NCBI RefSeq assembly: GCF_012489685.1
Contig: NC_080044.1
Span: 52,204,964-52,268,963 of the forward strand
DNA: 64,000 bases
Reading direction: 5' to 3'
DNA from: Lotus japonicus
Taxonomy: Eukaryota > Streptophyta > Magnoliopsida > Fabales > Fabaceae
A program made the translations under genes and the position numbers. The notes under the pieces were generated by a model. The model saw only the letters and a program-made list of their open reading frames with translations. It ran no database searches and was not told the origin of the DNA. Below are positions 54,301-64,000 of the stretch, one piece after another. The stretch's first letter is position 1. Every line of letters begins with the position of its first letter.

Positions 54301-55440
54301 TTATTGCGTTCATGTTATTGTGGAACATGCAACCCTAGGAATGATATCTTTAGCTATAAGCCTAAGTGGCTATCTATTATTTGTACCTATTGGGTTTATT
54401 ATCTACATAGTTCTTTAGAGTTGACCCTCGCGTCTTCTGTGTGTGTTTTGGCGGACAACGCCTTTTGTCAGATGAACATTGCGGATTGGTTCGCAATGGT
54501 CCACCCTTCGGGGGGGATTAGGTACGAGATGATCGACCAGGACGACCCCGGGTCGTGGTTGGTTGACCCCGCGAGCCACCGAGCGACGTATTCGGGGCGT
54601 ATCATGGAGGACCACGTGGATAGTGGAGGACTCTTGAGGTCAGGAGTGTTGAGGCGATGCTCTATCAGCTTCAACTTGCCACCGGGCGTTCACTGTGGAC
54701 CAGGTCTTGGAGGAGCACCGCCGCCACCGTCATCTTCAGAGGAGGAGGATCCCTCAGAGGAGATTCCAGTGGGAGTGCCTTCGGCAGGGTCTAGTGCACC
54801 CTCCGTTGCGATCATTGATGATCAGGGTTCGGGCCCTAAGCCCGTGAGTCCAGCATCGGAGAGCGTTGCAGGAGCGAGGGGAGGACGGATAGGGTTGATA
54901 GACTTGGTCGTTCTGGATTCTGATTCAGACGACGATCATGCTAGCACATAGTTTTGAGTGTTGGTATGAGCTCCTCGAGTTAGGATTAGTGTAGGAGTAG
55001 AGTTTTAGCTCTGACAGTCTTGCTTCATTTGTTACTTAGGGGACAGGGTAGATCCGCCTATAGCTTTTTGTGTGGTTTCCTTACGGGAATCACAGAGAGT
55101 TGGTTGGACTTAGGAGGTCTTATTTTCAGGTCATTGGGTCAGCTGATTCTCAGTTTTGAGGGATGGTGTTGCGGGCACTTCACCCTTTTCATTTGGTTTG
55201 TATATATTGCCTACGGGCATTGCACTTTTCTTTCCGTCACTGGAGGTTACTCGTGACGAGGTTGTTAATTACAGCGGGGGCTGTTTATATATTGTATATT
55301 AGTTTTATTACTTTTCGCATTTGGGTTTTATTTAATTCAGTCTTGTCTTAGATATTATCAAAAAAAAAAATATTCACGTTTTTCCGCATTAAGTTTACTT
55401 TTGGTTACTAAAGTGACGCCACCGAAATCGGGGTGTTACA
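51341..55440 (+). repeat. TekG2 3' LTR
   Basis: 4100 bp; carries the second copy of the LTR ORF (54472-54951, MNIADWF... DHAST) and of the 82-bp repeats. At 52557-52596 it keeps a stretch that in the 5' LTR has been replaced by a copy of neighbouring sequence. It is followed by GCACC at 55441-55445. Confidence 0.95.
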
Positions 55441-57614
55441 GCACCTTATGGGGAGGTGCTGGGCATGATTTTAAGAATATTCTAGGAGAGAATATTCCTT
55501 GGTTTTATTTTTGAAGGTTTTATTTAAATAAAATGAGGTTTTATTTAAATAAAACGCATTTAAATAATTTTAACCTATGGTTTAATATCAAAATTAATTC
55601 TGAAAATATTTTTGAGGCATCATGGAGCTGGTGCACGAATTTTTGGAGCCAAAAATTATTGATGAGGATTTTTGATTTTAAAATTGAAGTTTTGATGCAT
55701 TTAGGAGGGAAATGGTGCATTTAAGGCATTAATTATTTTGGGGTTTTTATTTAAATTATTATTTTAAAATTTTTTGGTGAAAATCTGAGCAAGGAGAGTG
55801 TGTGGTCGGCCAAGACTTGTGGAGGAAGGAAAAAGAAGACTTTTGCAAAAATTTCCTTTTCTAGCTAGGTTTTATGATGGAGAGAAATTATGGATGTGAT
55901 TCTTTGATTTTCTATTTAATGGGGGATTGATTTCTAAAGTTTTAAAACTTCCAAGGATCCCTCCAAATCTGATTTAAAACTCTTGTGACTCAGATTTTAT
56001 TTCTTTAAATAATTAGGGATTAAAATGCTAATTTTTGTGGGGTTTAATTTAGGAAATAAACCTAAATTTGAGGGCTAAAGGTGGGGAGTTTTGGAAAGTT
56101 CTAGAAACCCTAGAATGGGCTGAAGGAGGGGTGGTTTTGGGCCTCACTTGGGGAGGAAGAAAAGCAATTAATGCTTTGCTCTCACCTCTCACTATAAATA
56201 GAGAGCTCCTCCTCCTCATTTTTCACACAAGCTCACTTGCTCTCCTCTCTCCCTAGCCGTGAGCTCTCTCCCTCTCTTGCCTTCTTTTATTTTATTTTAT
56301 TTTTATATTGCTTTTATTTCTAAGCCTTGAGCAAGGCCATTCTCAATATGCTCTGTGGTTGCAGCTTAAGCTGATCTGCCAAAAACCAGAAGAGAATGAT
56401 CTTGATCGGGTTGCTTATGAATGTTTATGTTTGAGGGTTTTCTTAAAGAAGTTCTTGATGTTCTTATGACCTTCAAACAAAGGATTTTATAAAGGAGGTT
56501 TTGATCTTGGGAGGATTGAATCTATGCGAAACTTATGTTTTTCTTCCAAAGTTCTTCAAGTGTTCTTACGATCTTCAAGCAAAATGTTTTAGAAAAGAAT
56601 GTTTGATCTTATGAAAGAAATGATTTTGGATTTTCAAGGTTTTTGGGGCGGAATTTCGTGATCAACAAGGGGATATGCTTATGATCGATTCGATTGTCCG
56701 ATTAGTAACGTTACTCTGTCCATTCGTTGGTAGGAAATTTCCAAGTGTAGATCTAGCTTCAAGGAGCAACCCCAGACTTATAGGAAAGCGTACCTTTGAG
56801 GTAAGGCCACTTCGGCCTCGGCCTAGATAAATTGTTTGTGATTGTGATTGTTAGCAAGCATGATGTTAGGACTATTGATGATGTATGTACTAGATATGCT
56901 ATATGATGATGATGCAATAAATGTTAGCTAGTATTATTATGAACATGCCTATGTGCCGAGGGTGTTAGCTACATTTATCGATATGCATGCAAGTTACTAT
57001 GTTATGATAATTTGTTCATATGAGATGAACGTGATGGGCCTAGGGCCTAGTGATGATGACTGACTTGCATGGCATGCATTTGTGGGCCAAGTGACCTGGA
57101 CTGGGCTTGGTTGGCCACGGCTGGTAACCTGGATTGGGCTAGTCAGTGGTGACGTTCAGGGGATGGACCTGAACAAAGGACGAACGTGAAACGGCAGTGC
57201 GTTGGAGAGGTCCAACCCCGATCATCAAGCTGTTGGGCAGCGGTGCGTTGGAGGTGTCCAACCCCGATCGTGGAGTCGTGTTCGTCCTGCCTTTCCATGA
57301 GGGATTGGCTTATGGATATCCAAAGCGTCTGCATGCATGTGCATAAGCATTGACTAACAATAAACTATGAGATAGTTCCCTATACTTGTGAAACTTAGAA
57401 TTATGAGATAGTTCCCTATACTTGTGAACCTTAGAACTTAATATAGTTCCCATATTTGTGAATGTTAGCTTAGTGAAAAACTTGTGATTGATAGGGTAGT
57501 ATACCCTACTTATGATGTGTGTGTGTTAGAAGTTGACCCTTGCTTGTTTGCTGTTTGTTGTTTGGGGCGCTTAACGCCTAGACAACAAGCATGCGTGTGA
57601 TCAGTCAAGATGCG
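55441..57614 (+). mobile_element. LTR-X, second segment
   Basis: Starts with the second GCACC and continues the LTR from 42554. It contains a promoter-like TATA box CACTATAAATAGAGAG (about 56190-56204), a pyrimidine-rich leader, and short repeats: three imperfect copies of a 36-bp unit with AGATAGTTCCCTATACTTGTG (57366-57470), and GCGTTGGAG...GTCCAACCCCGATC twice (near 57198 and 57245). No ORF with a recognisable product is seen. The right edge is the probable start of the Athila LTR. Total LTR-X length would exceed 2.4 kb. Confidence 0.5.
56193..56200 (+). promoter_or_regulatory. LTR-X TATA box
   Basis: TATAAATA followed by a CT-rich leader beginning near 56225. Confidence 0.5.
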
Positions 57615-58975
57615 TGATGACCCTATTTTAGTAGTGTTTTTAGGGTCATTTCTTTGTGTGTTTTGAGTCTTTTTGTTGAGTCTCATGTAGTGTTTCATGC
57701 ATTCTCATGCATTTTTATCTTTTCTTTAGTCTTTATTTTGCTTTGGTAATTTAGTAGTTTTATAGGGAGTTTTCTTGCATTTTTAGTAAAGTTTAGGACT
57801 TGCATGGTTTTATTGTGTTAATTGAAGGATCTCTTGTGCTAATAAGCTCTTTGAGCTTCTAGAATTTTCCTTGGCTTGTTGGTTAAGTTTGCAGATCAGG
57901 AGCTGAAGAAGAAAGAAGGCCAATAAGCATGGAATTGATGGAGAACTTAAAGAGGATTGAAAAGAGGAGTTTCAGAAGCCAAAAAGCCCTTTTCAGGCGA
58001 GCTTAAGCGCCTAGGCGCTGGGAATGGGCGCCTAGGCGCCAATTGGGACCAGAGAGCATGTTTTTGCATGCAATTGGCGCTCAGGCGCTCTGAATTGGCG
58101 CCTGAGCGCCCAGTCTCGCCTGTTTTGCCTATAAAATGATTTTTGGACATTTCTCTTGGAACCTTTTGTCATTTTATGATATTTTCATAAGTTAGAAGAG
58201 AGAGTTGGAGTTCTGGAGCTTTAGGAGTTTTCCCTAGGCTTTATGTTCCAGGTTTTATCTCTATTTTCTAGCATGGATTTCATAGCCATGTTTGGCTAAA
58301 GCCCTTTTTTGCTTTGGGTTCTTTGTAAGACTTTGAATGTTTTAGCTTTCAATCATTTTCTATTCATGATGTTCTGAGTAAACCCTTGAATCTCACTTCT
58401 ACACTTTATCTTTCAAGCTTGAATGCATGCTAGCTTCTTACTTTTCTGTAATCATAACGATAGTTTGTTATAGAATTGGGACTTGTTGTGAGATTACTCC
58501 TTCTATACTTGCTGCTAGGAATAGAGGAAGGGTTGGGGTTTGTTGGCCTGATTTGTATGCTGAGTGCTTCTAGCAATTGTTTAGGTTATCAAGGAATTGA
58601 ACCTATCTTTTGGTTAGGGAGGGTTTTCTTTGCGAGGCATCGAAAGATAACTAACTCAAGGCAATCTCATCTCTGGATTAGGGAGGGTTTTAGGCTAGAA
58701 CATCAAGGAGAGACTCGGGATTAATTGAATAGGAAGGTTTGCTAAAACTGAAATAGTTGAACAAGAACCCAAGGCAATCTCATCTCTGTTTTTCAATCGC
58801 TTTATTACTTGATTACTTGTCTTTTTACAAACTCAAGAAACAACCAATTATTAAAACTGAATTTTACTTGCTTTTCAATCTTGAACTTGAATCTTAAACT
58901 GAATTTGCAATCTAATTCCCTGTGGTTCGATAATTTAAACCCGGAGGTATTCGTACACTTGCGAATTGACCAACA
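57615..58975 (+). repeat. Athila 5' LTR
   Basis: The right end (GACCAACA) is six bases before the primer site. The left end at TGATGACCC is a judgement; TGCGTGATG at 57611 is an alternative. U3 has a cluster of GGCGCC-type palindromes just upstream of the TATA box at 58130. Confidence 0.65.
58130..58138 (+). promoter_or_regulatory. Athila LTR TATA box
   Basis: TATAAAATG, 15 to 130 bp downstream of the GGCGCC palindrome cluster (about 57999-58115). Confidence 0.55.
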
Positions 58976-58981
58976 AGTTTT

Positions 58982-58999
58982 TGGCGCCGTTGCCGGGGA
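58982..58999 (+). other. Athila primer binding site, tRNA-Asp
   Basis: TGGCGCCGTTGCCGGGGA is complementary to the 3' end of plant tRNA-Asp, the primer known for Athila-type elements. Confidence 0.9.
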
Positions 59000-59112
59000 A
59001 TTGTTTTGCGATTTTTGGTTTAAGTTTTAAGTTATAACTTGTCTGGAATCGGTGCTACTAATCTTTCTCTGTTGAGTGTCATACGTAGGTTGCTTTCAAG
59101 AGGGGCACCACC

Positions 59113-62100
59113 ATGGGTGGCCGAATGACAGAGGAGGAGATGCAAGCCCACATTGAGGCAAGGATCCAAGAGGGTATCACCCTCCGTTTGCGTGAACAAG
59201 AAGTTGAGAATGCCAACCGAACTCTTCGGGAACTAACTTCGGGGTCCATGAGCTTTGACTATCCCGGAAGTATTGTCATTCCCGAAGGAGTGGGGAACCT
59301 TGAGTTGAGACCGGCATTCATCAACATGGTGAGCCAAAGCCAATATGGTGGAGGTTCCTCGGAATATCCTCATGCTCATATGGAGAAGTTCATTCGGAAT
59401 TGCAACACTTATCGGGTGGTGAATGTTTCTTCAGAAGCAATCTGGTTGAGTCTATTTCCCTTCTCTTTGAAGGACGCAGCAGAGGAATGGTTGAATTCAC
59501 AACCTCAAGGGAGTCTCACTACTTGGGAAGACCTTGCAGGAAAATTCACAACGAGGTTCTTCCCAAGGTCCCTCTTGAGGAAATTGAAGAATGACATCAT
59601 GACGTTCACACAATCCTCAGATGAAAATCTTTATGAGGCTTGGGAGCGTTTCAAGAAGCTTTTGAGGAAATGTCCTCAACATAATCTCACCCAAGCTGAA
59701 TGTGTGGCGAGGTTCTATGATGGGTTACTATATTCATCACGGTTTGGCTTGGACGCGGCTTCAAGTGGGGAGTTCGATGCTCTTCCCCCACAAGCGGGGT
59801 ATGATTTGATAGAGAAAATGGCGATGAAAGCCATGAACTCCGAGAATGAACGCCAAATCCGAAGAAGTTCTTTTGAAGTGGAATCTTATGATAAGCTCAT
59901 AGCCTCCAACAAGCAACTCTCCGAGGAAGTAGCGGAAATGCGGAAACATATTCAGGATACCAAGTCAATTGGAGCGAGAGTAACTAGTTTGGAGTGCAAA
60001 TTTTGTGGTGAATCTCATGATAGTAACCAGTGTACTGTCAATGATGATGTTAGCAAGGTCAGAACATTGACTCAAGGAGGAGCTCCAACCTCAGAACAAG
60101 GCCCTCTTGACCAGCCGCAAATTGTTGTAAAGACGGTTGGCAAGAAGAGTCTAGAGGAGCTGATTGAGAGATTCATTGATCATACATCGAGCAATTACAA
60201 GAGCCATTATATGGCTATAAAGAGCTTAGAGAGTCAATTGGGACAGCTAGCAAAGCAAATGTCCGAGAATCACCAAGGTAAGTTCTCTTCCGAAACTTTA
60301 ACTTTGACTGAGCAAGAAAATACTGCTGTTGTTTCTACTAGAAGTGGAAGAGTGTTACATGAGCCAGAGGAGAAAGTCGAGGGAGAGAAAAATGAGGAAG
60401 CTGAGGTAGAAAGAGATGAGGGTGTTATGGAGGAAAGAGCGAGAGAGCCCACTAGGACTAGAGTTGTTAATACCCATACTCCTGAACTCCGCAAGATTCC
60501 ATTTCCCAAGGCTTTGGTGAAGAAAAATTTGGATAAACAATTTTCTAAGTTCTTGGAGGTTTTTAAGAAACTCCATATTAATATTCCTTTCTCCGAAGCC
60601 TTGGAGCAAATGCCAATCTATGCTAAGTTCATGAAAGATATCCTCAGCAAGAGAAGGAAGTTGAGTGAGGTCGATGAAACTATCTTGATGACCGAAGAGT
60701 GTAGTGCCATTTTGCAAAGAAAGATGCCCAAAAAGAGGAGAGATCCCGGGAGTTTTACTATTCCGGTGGAGATAGAGGGGTTAACTATGGTAGAAGCCTT
60801 GTGTGATCTAGGAGCGAGTATCAACTTGATGCCGCTTAGTATGTTTAAAAGGTTGAACCTGGGTGAGGTTACCCCAACTATGATTTCTTTGCAAATGGCG
60901 GATAGGTCCTTAAAAACACCTTACGGGATCATTGAAGATGTTGTGGTTAAGGTGGATAAGTTTGTCTTCCCAGTGGATTTTGTCATTTTAGACATGGAAG
61001 AGGACTCTAAAGTTCCTCTCATACTGGGGAGACCATTCTTAGCCACTGGTGAGGCTGAGATTAAAGTGGCTAAGGGAACTCTAACTTTGAAAGTAGGTGA
61101 AGATGAGGTCCTCTTCAATATTTTTGACTCTTTGAAACACCGAGCGGATGAGGAAGTTTTCCGATGTGAAGTAGTGGATGAGCTCGTGTGTGAAGAGTTT
61201 GTTAGGATATCTATTAAGGACCCCTTGGAAACAACAATCATGGAGGGGTTAGAGATAGAGGACCAAAATCTTGAGAGGGAACTTGATTCTTTGTACCATG
61301 AGGTGAATGCTACTCTATCTCAATTAGAATCTGTCTCATCTCTTGCCACCAAAAGCATTTGGAAAGAAGAATTAACTAGGGATGAGGAGATTCCAATTGA
61401 GGAGAAGAGTGAGCTCAAGCTACTCCCTTCCTCTCTCAAGTATGCTTATCTTGAGGAAGGTGAGAATAAACCTGTTATTTTGAGTAGTGCTCTCACACCC
61501 TTGGAAGAGGAGAAACTCCTCAGAGTTTTGAGGGATCACAAGTCAGCTTTGGGTTGGACTATTGATGATATCAAAGGTATTAGTCCTGCGATATGCATGC
61601 ATAAAATTTTGTTGGAAGAAAATTACAAACCTATAGTCCAACCTCAAAGAAGACTTAACCCTTCCATGAAGGATGTGGTGAGGAAAGAGATAATTAAATT
61701 GCTTGATGCAGGTGTGATTTATCCGATTTCGGATAGTGAATGGGTAAGTCCCGTTCAAGTGGTTCCCAAGAAAGGAGGCATCACTGTGTTTGCCAATGAG
61801 AACAATGAGTTGATTCCCACTCGTCAAGTGACGAAGTGGAGGGTTTGTATTGACTATCGAAGGCTGAATTCGGTAACTAGAAAGGATCACTTTCCTATGC
61901 CTTTCATAGATCAAATGCTGGATAAGTTGGCTGGGCACCAATACTACTATTTTCTTGATGGCTATTCCGGGTACAACCAAATATGTGTTGCACCGGAGGA
62001 CCAAGCGAAGACGGCATTCACTTGCCCTTACGGCGTGTTTGCTTATAAGAGAATGCCATTTGGGCTTTGCAATGCCCCAGCTACTTTCCAAAGGTGTATG

Positions 62101-63378
62101 TTTGCTATTTTCTCTGACTTGATAGAGACTTGCATCGAGATTTTTATGGACGACTTCTCTGTTTTTGGTCCGAATTTTGATGCTTGTCTAGGGAATTTAG
62201 CCTTGGTTCTGAAAAGATGTCAAGAGACCAACTTGGTCTTGAATTGGGAGAAATGCCATTTCATGGTTAGGGATGGCATAGTTCTTGGACACAAGGTGTC
62301 TGAAAAGGGGATTGAGGTTGATAGAGCTAAGATTGAAGTCATTGAAAATCTCCCTCCCCCGACTAACATCAAGGGTATTAGGAGTTTCCTCGGGCATGCT
62401 GGATTTTATAGGCGGTTTATTAAAGACTTTTCCAAATTAGCTAAGCCTATGACCAACTTGCTTGAGAAGGAGGCACCTTTTACTTTTGAGGAGAAGTGTT
62501 TGAAAGCTTTTGAGTCGATTAAAGAGAGTTTGGTGACAACCCCGGTAATTGTTGCTCCGGATTGGTCTCTACCATTTGAAATCATGTGTGATGCTAGTGA
62601 TCTAGCTTTAGGGGCTGTCTTGTGTCAGAAGAAAGAAAGAGTGTTGTATGTGATATACTATGCAAGTAGAGTGTTGAATGAGGCCCAAAGGAACTACACT
62701 ACAACTGAAAAAGAGTTGTTGGGTGTAGTCTTTGCCTGTGAAACGTTTAGGCCTTACATCATGGGTTTTAAAGTAATTGTTCATACTGACCATGCTGCTT
62801 TGAGGCATTTGTTTGCTAAACAGGATTCTAAGCCAAGGTTGATCCGATGGGTCTTACTCCTTCAAGAGTTTGACCTTGAGATTATTGACCGGAGAGGCAA
62901 GGACAATGGCGTAGCGGACCATTTGTCAAGATTGGAAGGTGGGGCGAGCAGCCCAATACCTATTCAAGAGGAGTTCCCGAATGAGAAACTCCTAGCTGTT
63001 TCCACCGAGGAACCCCTACCCTGGTATGTACATTTTGCTAATTTCCGTGTTGCTGGACTTATTCCCCATAACTTGACATGGCAGCAAAAGAAAAAATTTC
63101 TTCATGATGCAAAATCTTACCTCTGGGATGACCCTTTCCTTTTCAAAGTTTGTTCTGATGGAGTCATTAGAAGGTGTATCCCAGAAGTTGATTTTGAGAA
63201 AATTCTTTGGCATTGCCATGGATCAAGTTATGGTGGACATTTTAGTGGGGAGAGGACCGCTGCTAAGGTTCTCCAAAGTGGTTTCTATTGGCCTACGCTG
63301 GATAGGGATAATAGAGTTTTTGTTGAGAGTTGTGATAGATGTCAACGAACTGGTAACATTTCAAGGAGAAATGAGATG
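59113..63378 (+). CDS. Athila gag-pol, truncated at integrase
   Basis: An open frame of 1422 element codons, then 70 codons read from the inserted LTR to a stop at 63591. Gag at about residues 50-230 (EYPHAHMEKFIRNCNTYRVV, WEDLAGKFTTRFFP); an unusual zinc knuckle CKFCGESHDSNQC (CX2CX3HX4C, one residue short of canonical); protease with CDLGASINLMP (Asp near 564, the form typical of Athila/Tat); RT with WVSPVQVVPKKGG, CIDYRRLNSVTRKD and IFMDDFSVFG (near 1010); RNase H with MCDASDLALGAVL (near 1159) and GVADHLSRLE; integrase finger HCHGSSYGGHF to CDRCQRTG (near 1366-1415). The DDE core is lost to the insertion. The absence of stops over 4.2 kb implies a young element. The start is the first ATG in good context (CACCATGGG). 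Confidence 0.9.
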
Positions 63379-64000
63379 TGTAAGACTCAAGTTTTTAAGC
63401 TTAGAATAAGTGGAAGAGATTTCCATTTACGATTAGGCTTGACGTATCGTGAAGGAAAACCTGAACAAGAGTTTATCGGAAGGAATAAATTTGTGAAGGA
63501 GAAAGTTCAGGAAAAGTCTAAGGATTTCATCAAGGTCGATAAAAGGTATAACACGATCGATATACGCTTAAACCTAGGGCAGAAACCCTAGCAAATAGCT
63601 AGTTTTCACTTAAAAGTCACGATGGAAACTAATTCCAAAAATCTTCAGAGAAATGTTAGAACTTCTCTTAATCCATATATAACAAGCGTTTCGAGGCGAA
63701 ACTCTAGGATCTACGAACGTCCGATTCCAATCATCGGAAGTTTGCCGAAACTAAAACCCTGATAGTTCAAAACCCCTAGAACCAACCGACGATGAAGACT
63801 TTTTCTATTCGGAGCTTCAAATGAAGATTCCACACGCGTACACCCATTTCTCTTGATGATTTCAATCTTTCTTCAGAAGAAAGTTTTCTATTCCGACATT
63901 CGATGCAAAAAGTAACTTATCGGGTAAAATAGTTTTACACCGACTTTGCATTAGTCGCCTAAAATACAAGGGAACCTCTTTTTAGTTTTGGAATTCTTTC
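63379..64000 (+). mobile_element. TekG3, Tekay-like LTR, 5' end only
   Basis: Starts TGTAAGACTC inside the Athila integrase frame and aligns along its length with the first 620 bp of the TekG2 LTR (shared AGGAGAAAGTTCAGGAAAAG, CGCTTAAACCTAGG, GGATCTACGAACGTCCGATT), with perhaps one in ten bases different. A distinct, related subfamily. It continues beyond the window. Confidence 0.85.

Larger units (their letters stand above)
42555..55440 (+). mobile_element. TekG2, Tekay/Del-type Gypsy chromovirus with 4.1-kb LTRs
   Basis: A 12,886-bp element: LTRs at 42555-46650 (4096 bp) and 51341-55440 (4100 bp), internal region 4690 bp, target duplication GCACC. I count about a dozen substitutions plus one rewritten 40-bp patch between the LTRs, so insertion is fairly recent but older than TekG1. 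Single gag-pol ORF, initiator-Met primer site. Confidence 0.95.
57615..63378 (+). mobile_element. Athila-type Gypsy element, 3' part displaced by TekG3
   Basis: LTR of about 1.36 kb (57615-58975), tRNA-Asp primer site, long gag-pol, cut within the integrase zinc region by a Tekay-like LTR at 63379. The rest of integrase, any envelope-like ORF and the 3' LTR are outside the window. Confidence 0.8.

Overview
Organism and overall nature. The window looks like repeat-rich plant nuclear DNA, most likely from a legume. That placement is an inference from the retrotransposon lineages present (Sirevirus-type Copia with an envelope-like third ORF, Tekay/Del-type Gypsy with very long LTRs, Athila-type Gypsy) and from AT-rich base composition. 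I see no host gene, tRNA, rRNA or CRISPR. Nearly every base can be assigned to LTR retrotransposons inserted into one another.

Layout (labels are mine). 1-165: end of a SireB-family LTR. 166-2590: 3' end of a different Sirevirus (SireA): third ORF, repeated polypurine tracts, 3' LTR. 2591-3249: diverged SireB-like LTR. 3250-3550: end of an old Gypsy LTR. 3551-4059: unassigned. 4060-5375: decayed Sirevirus SireC1. SireC2 lies on the minus strand inside SireC1's third ORF; its 3' LTR is 5376-6083 plus 38255-38786, split by the large SireB insertion, and its accessory ORFs are at 39559-42270. 6084-38249: a 32-kb SireB composite bounded by outward LTRs and the target duplication ACAGC. It contains a plus-strand LTR-gag fragment (6084-8713), an inverted and permuted SireB unit M (8738-26366) that holds the Gypsy element TekG1 (11704-19686, target duplication ATAAT), and a nearly complete plus-strand unit B2 (26367-38249). 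42271-42554 and 55446-57614: parts of another LTR (LTR-X) inserted in SireC2 and split by TekG2 (42555-55440, target duplication GCACC, 4.1-kb LTRs, a 1479-codon gag-pol ORF). 57615-63378: an Athila-type element with a long open gag-pol, cut at its integrase by a third Tekay-like LTR (63379-64000, runs off the window).

How the parts work together. SireB units carry the usual LTR, initiator-Met tRNA primer site, gag, protease, integrase, RT and RNase H. Between RNase H and the 3' LTR they also carry two extra genes facing each other: a long ORF3 (about 945 aa, plant-transposon/envelope-like N-terminal domain, basic middle, C-terminal coiled coil) and a 130-aa antisense coiled-coil ORF (aORF) with its own TATA box and poly(A) signals. 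The same convergent pair survives in the diverged SireC1, so both ORFs look like real, long-maintained coding sequences. This pair is the best candidate for a little-described system here. Other notable points are a 2.6-kb-arm inverted repeat of LTR plus gag that could make a hairpin RNA, a recent but coding-defective TekG1 that must have moved using proteins supplied in trans, and an ORF with splice signals inside the TekG2 LTR.

Limits. All homology statements come from reading motifs and comparing copies within the window; no database search was possible. LTR ends are exact where a target duplication or a primer site or polypurine tract fixes them, and approximate elsewhere (SireA 3' LTR end, LTR-X, Athila 5' LTR start).
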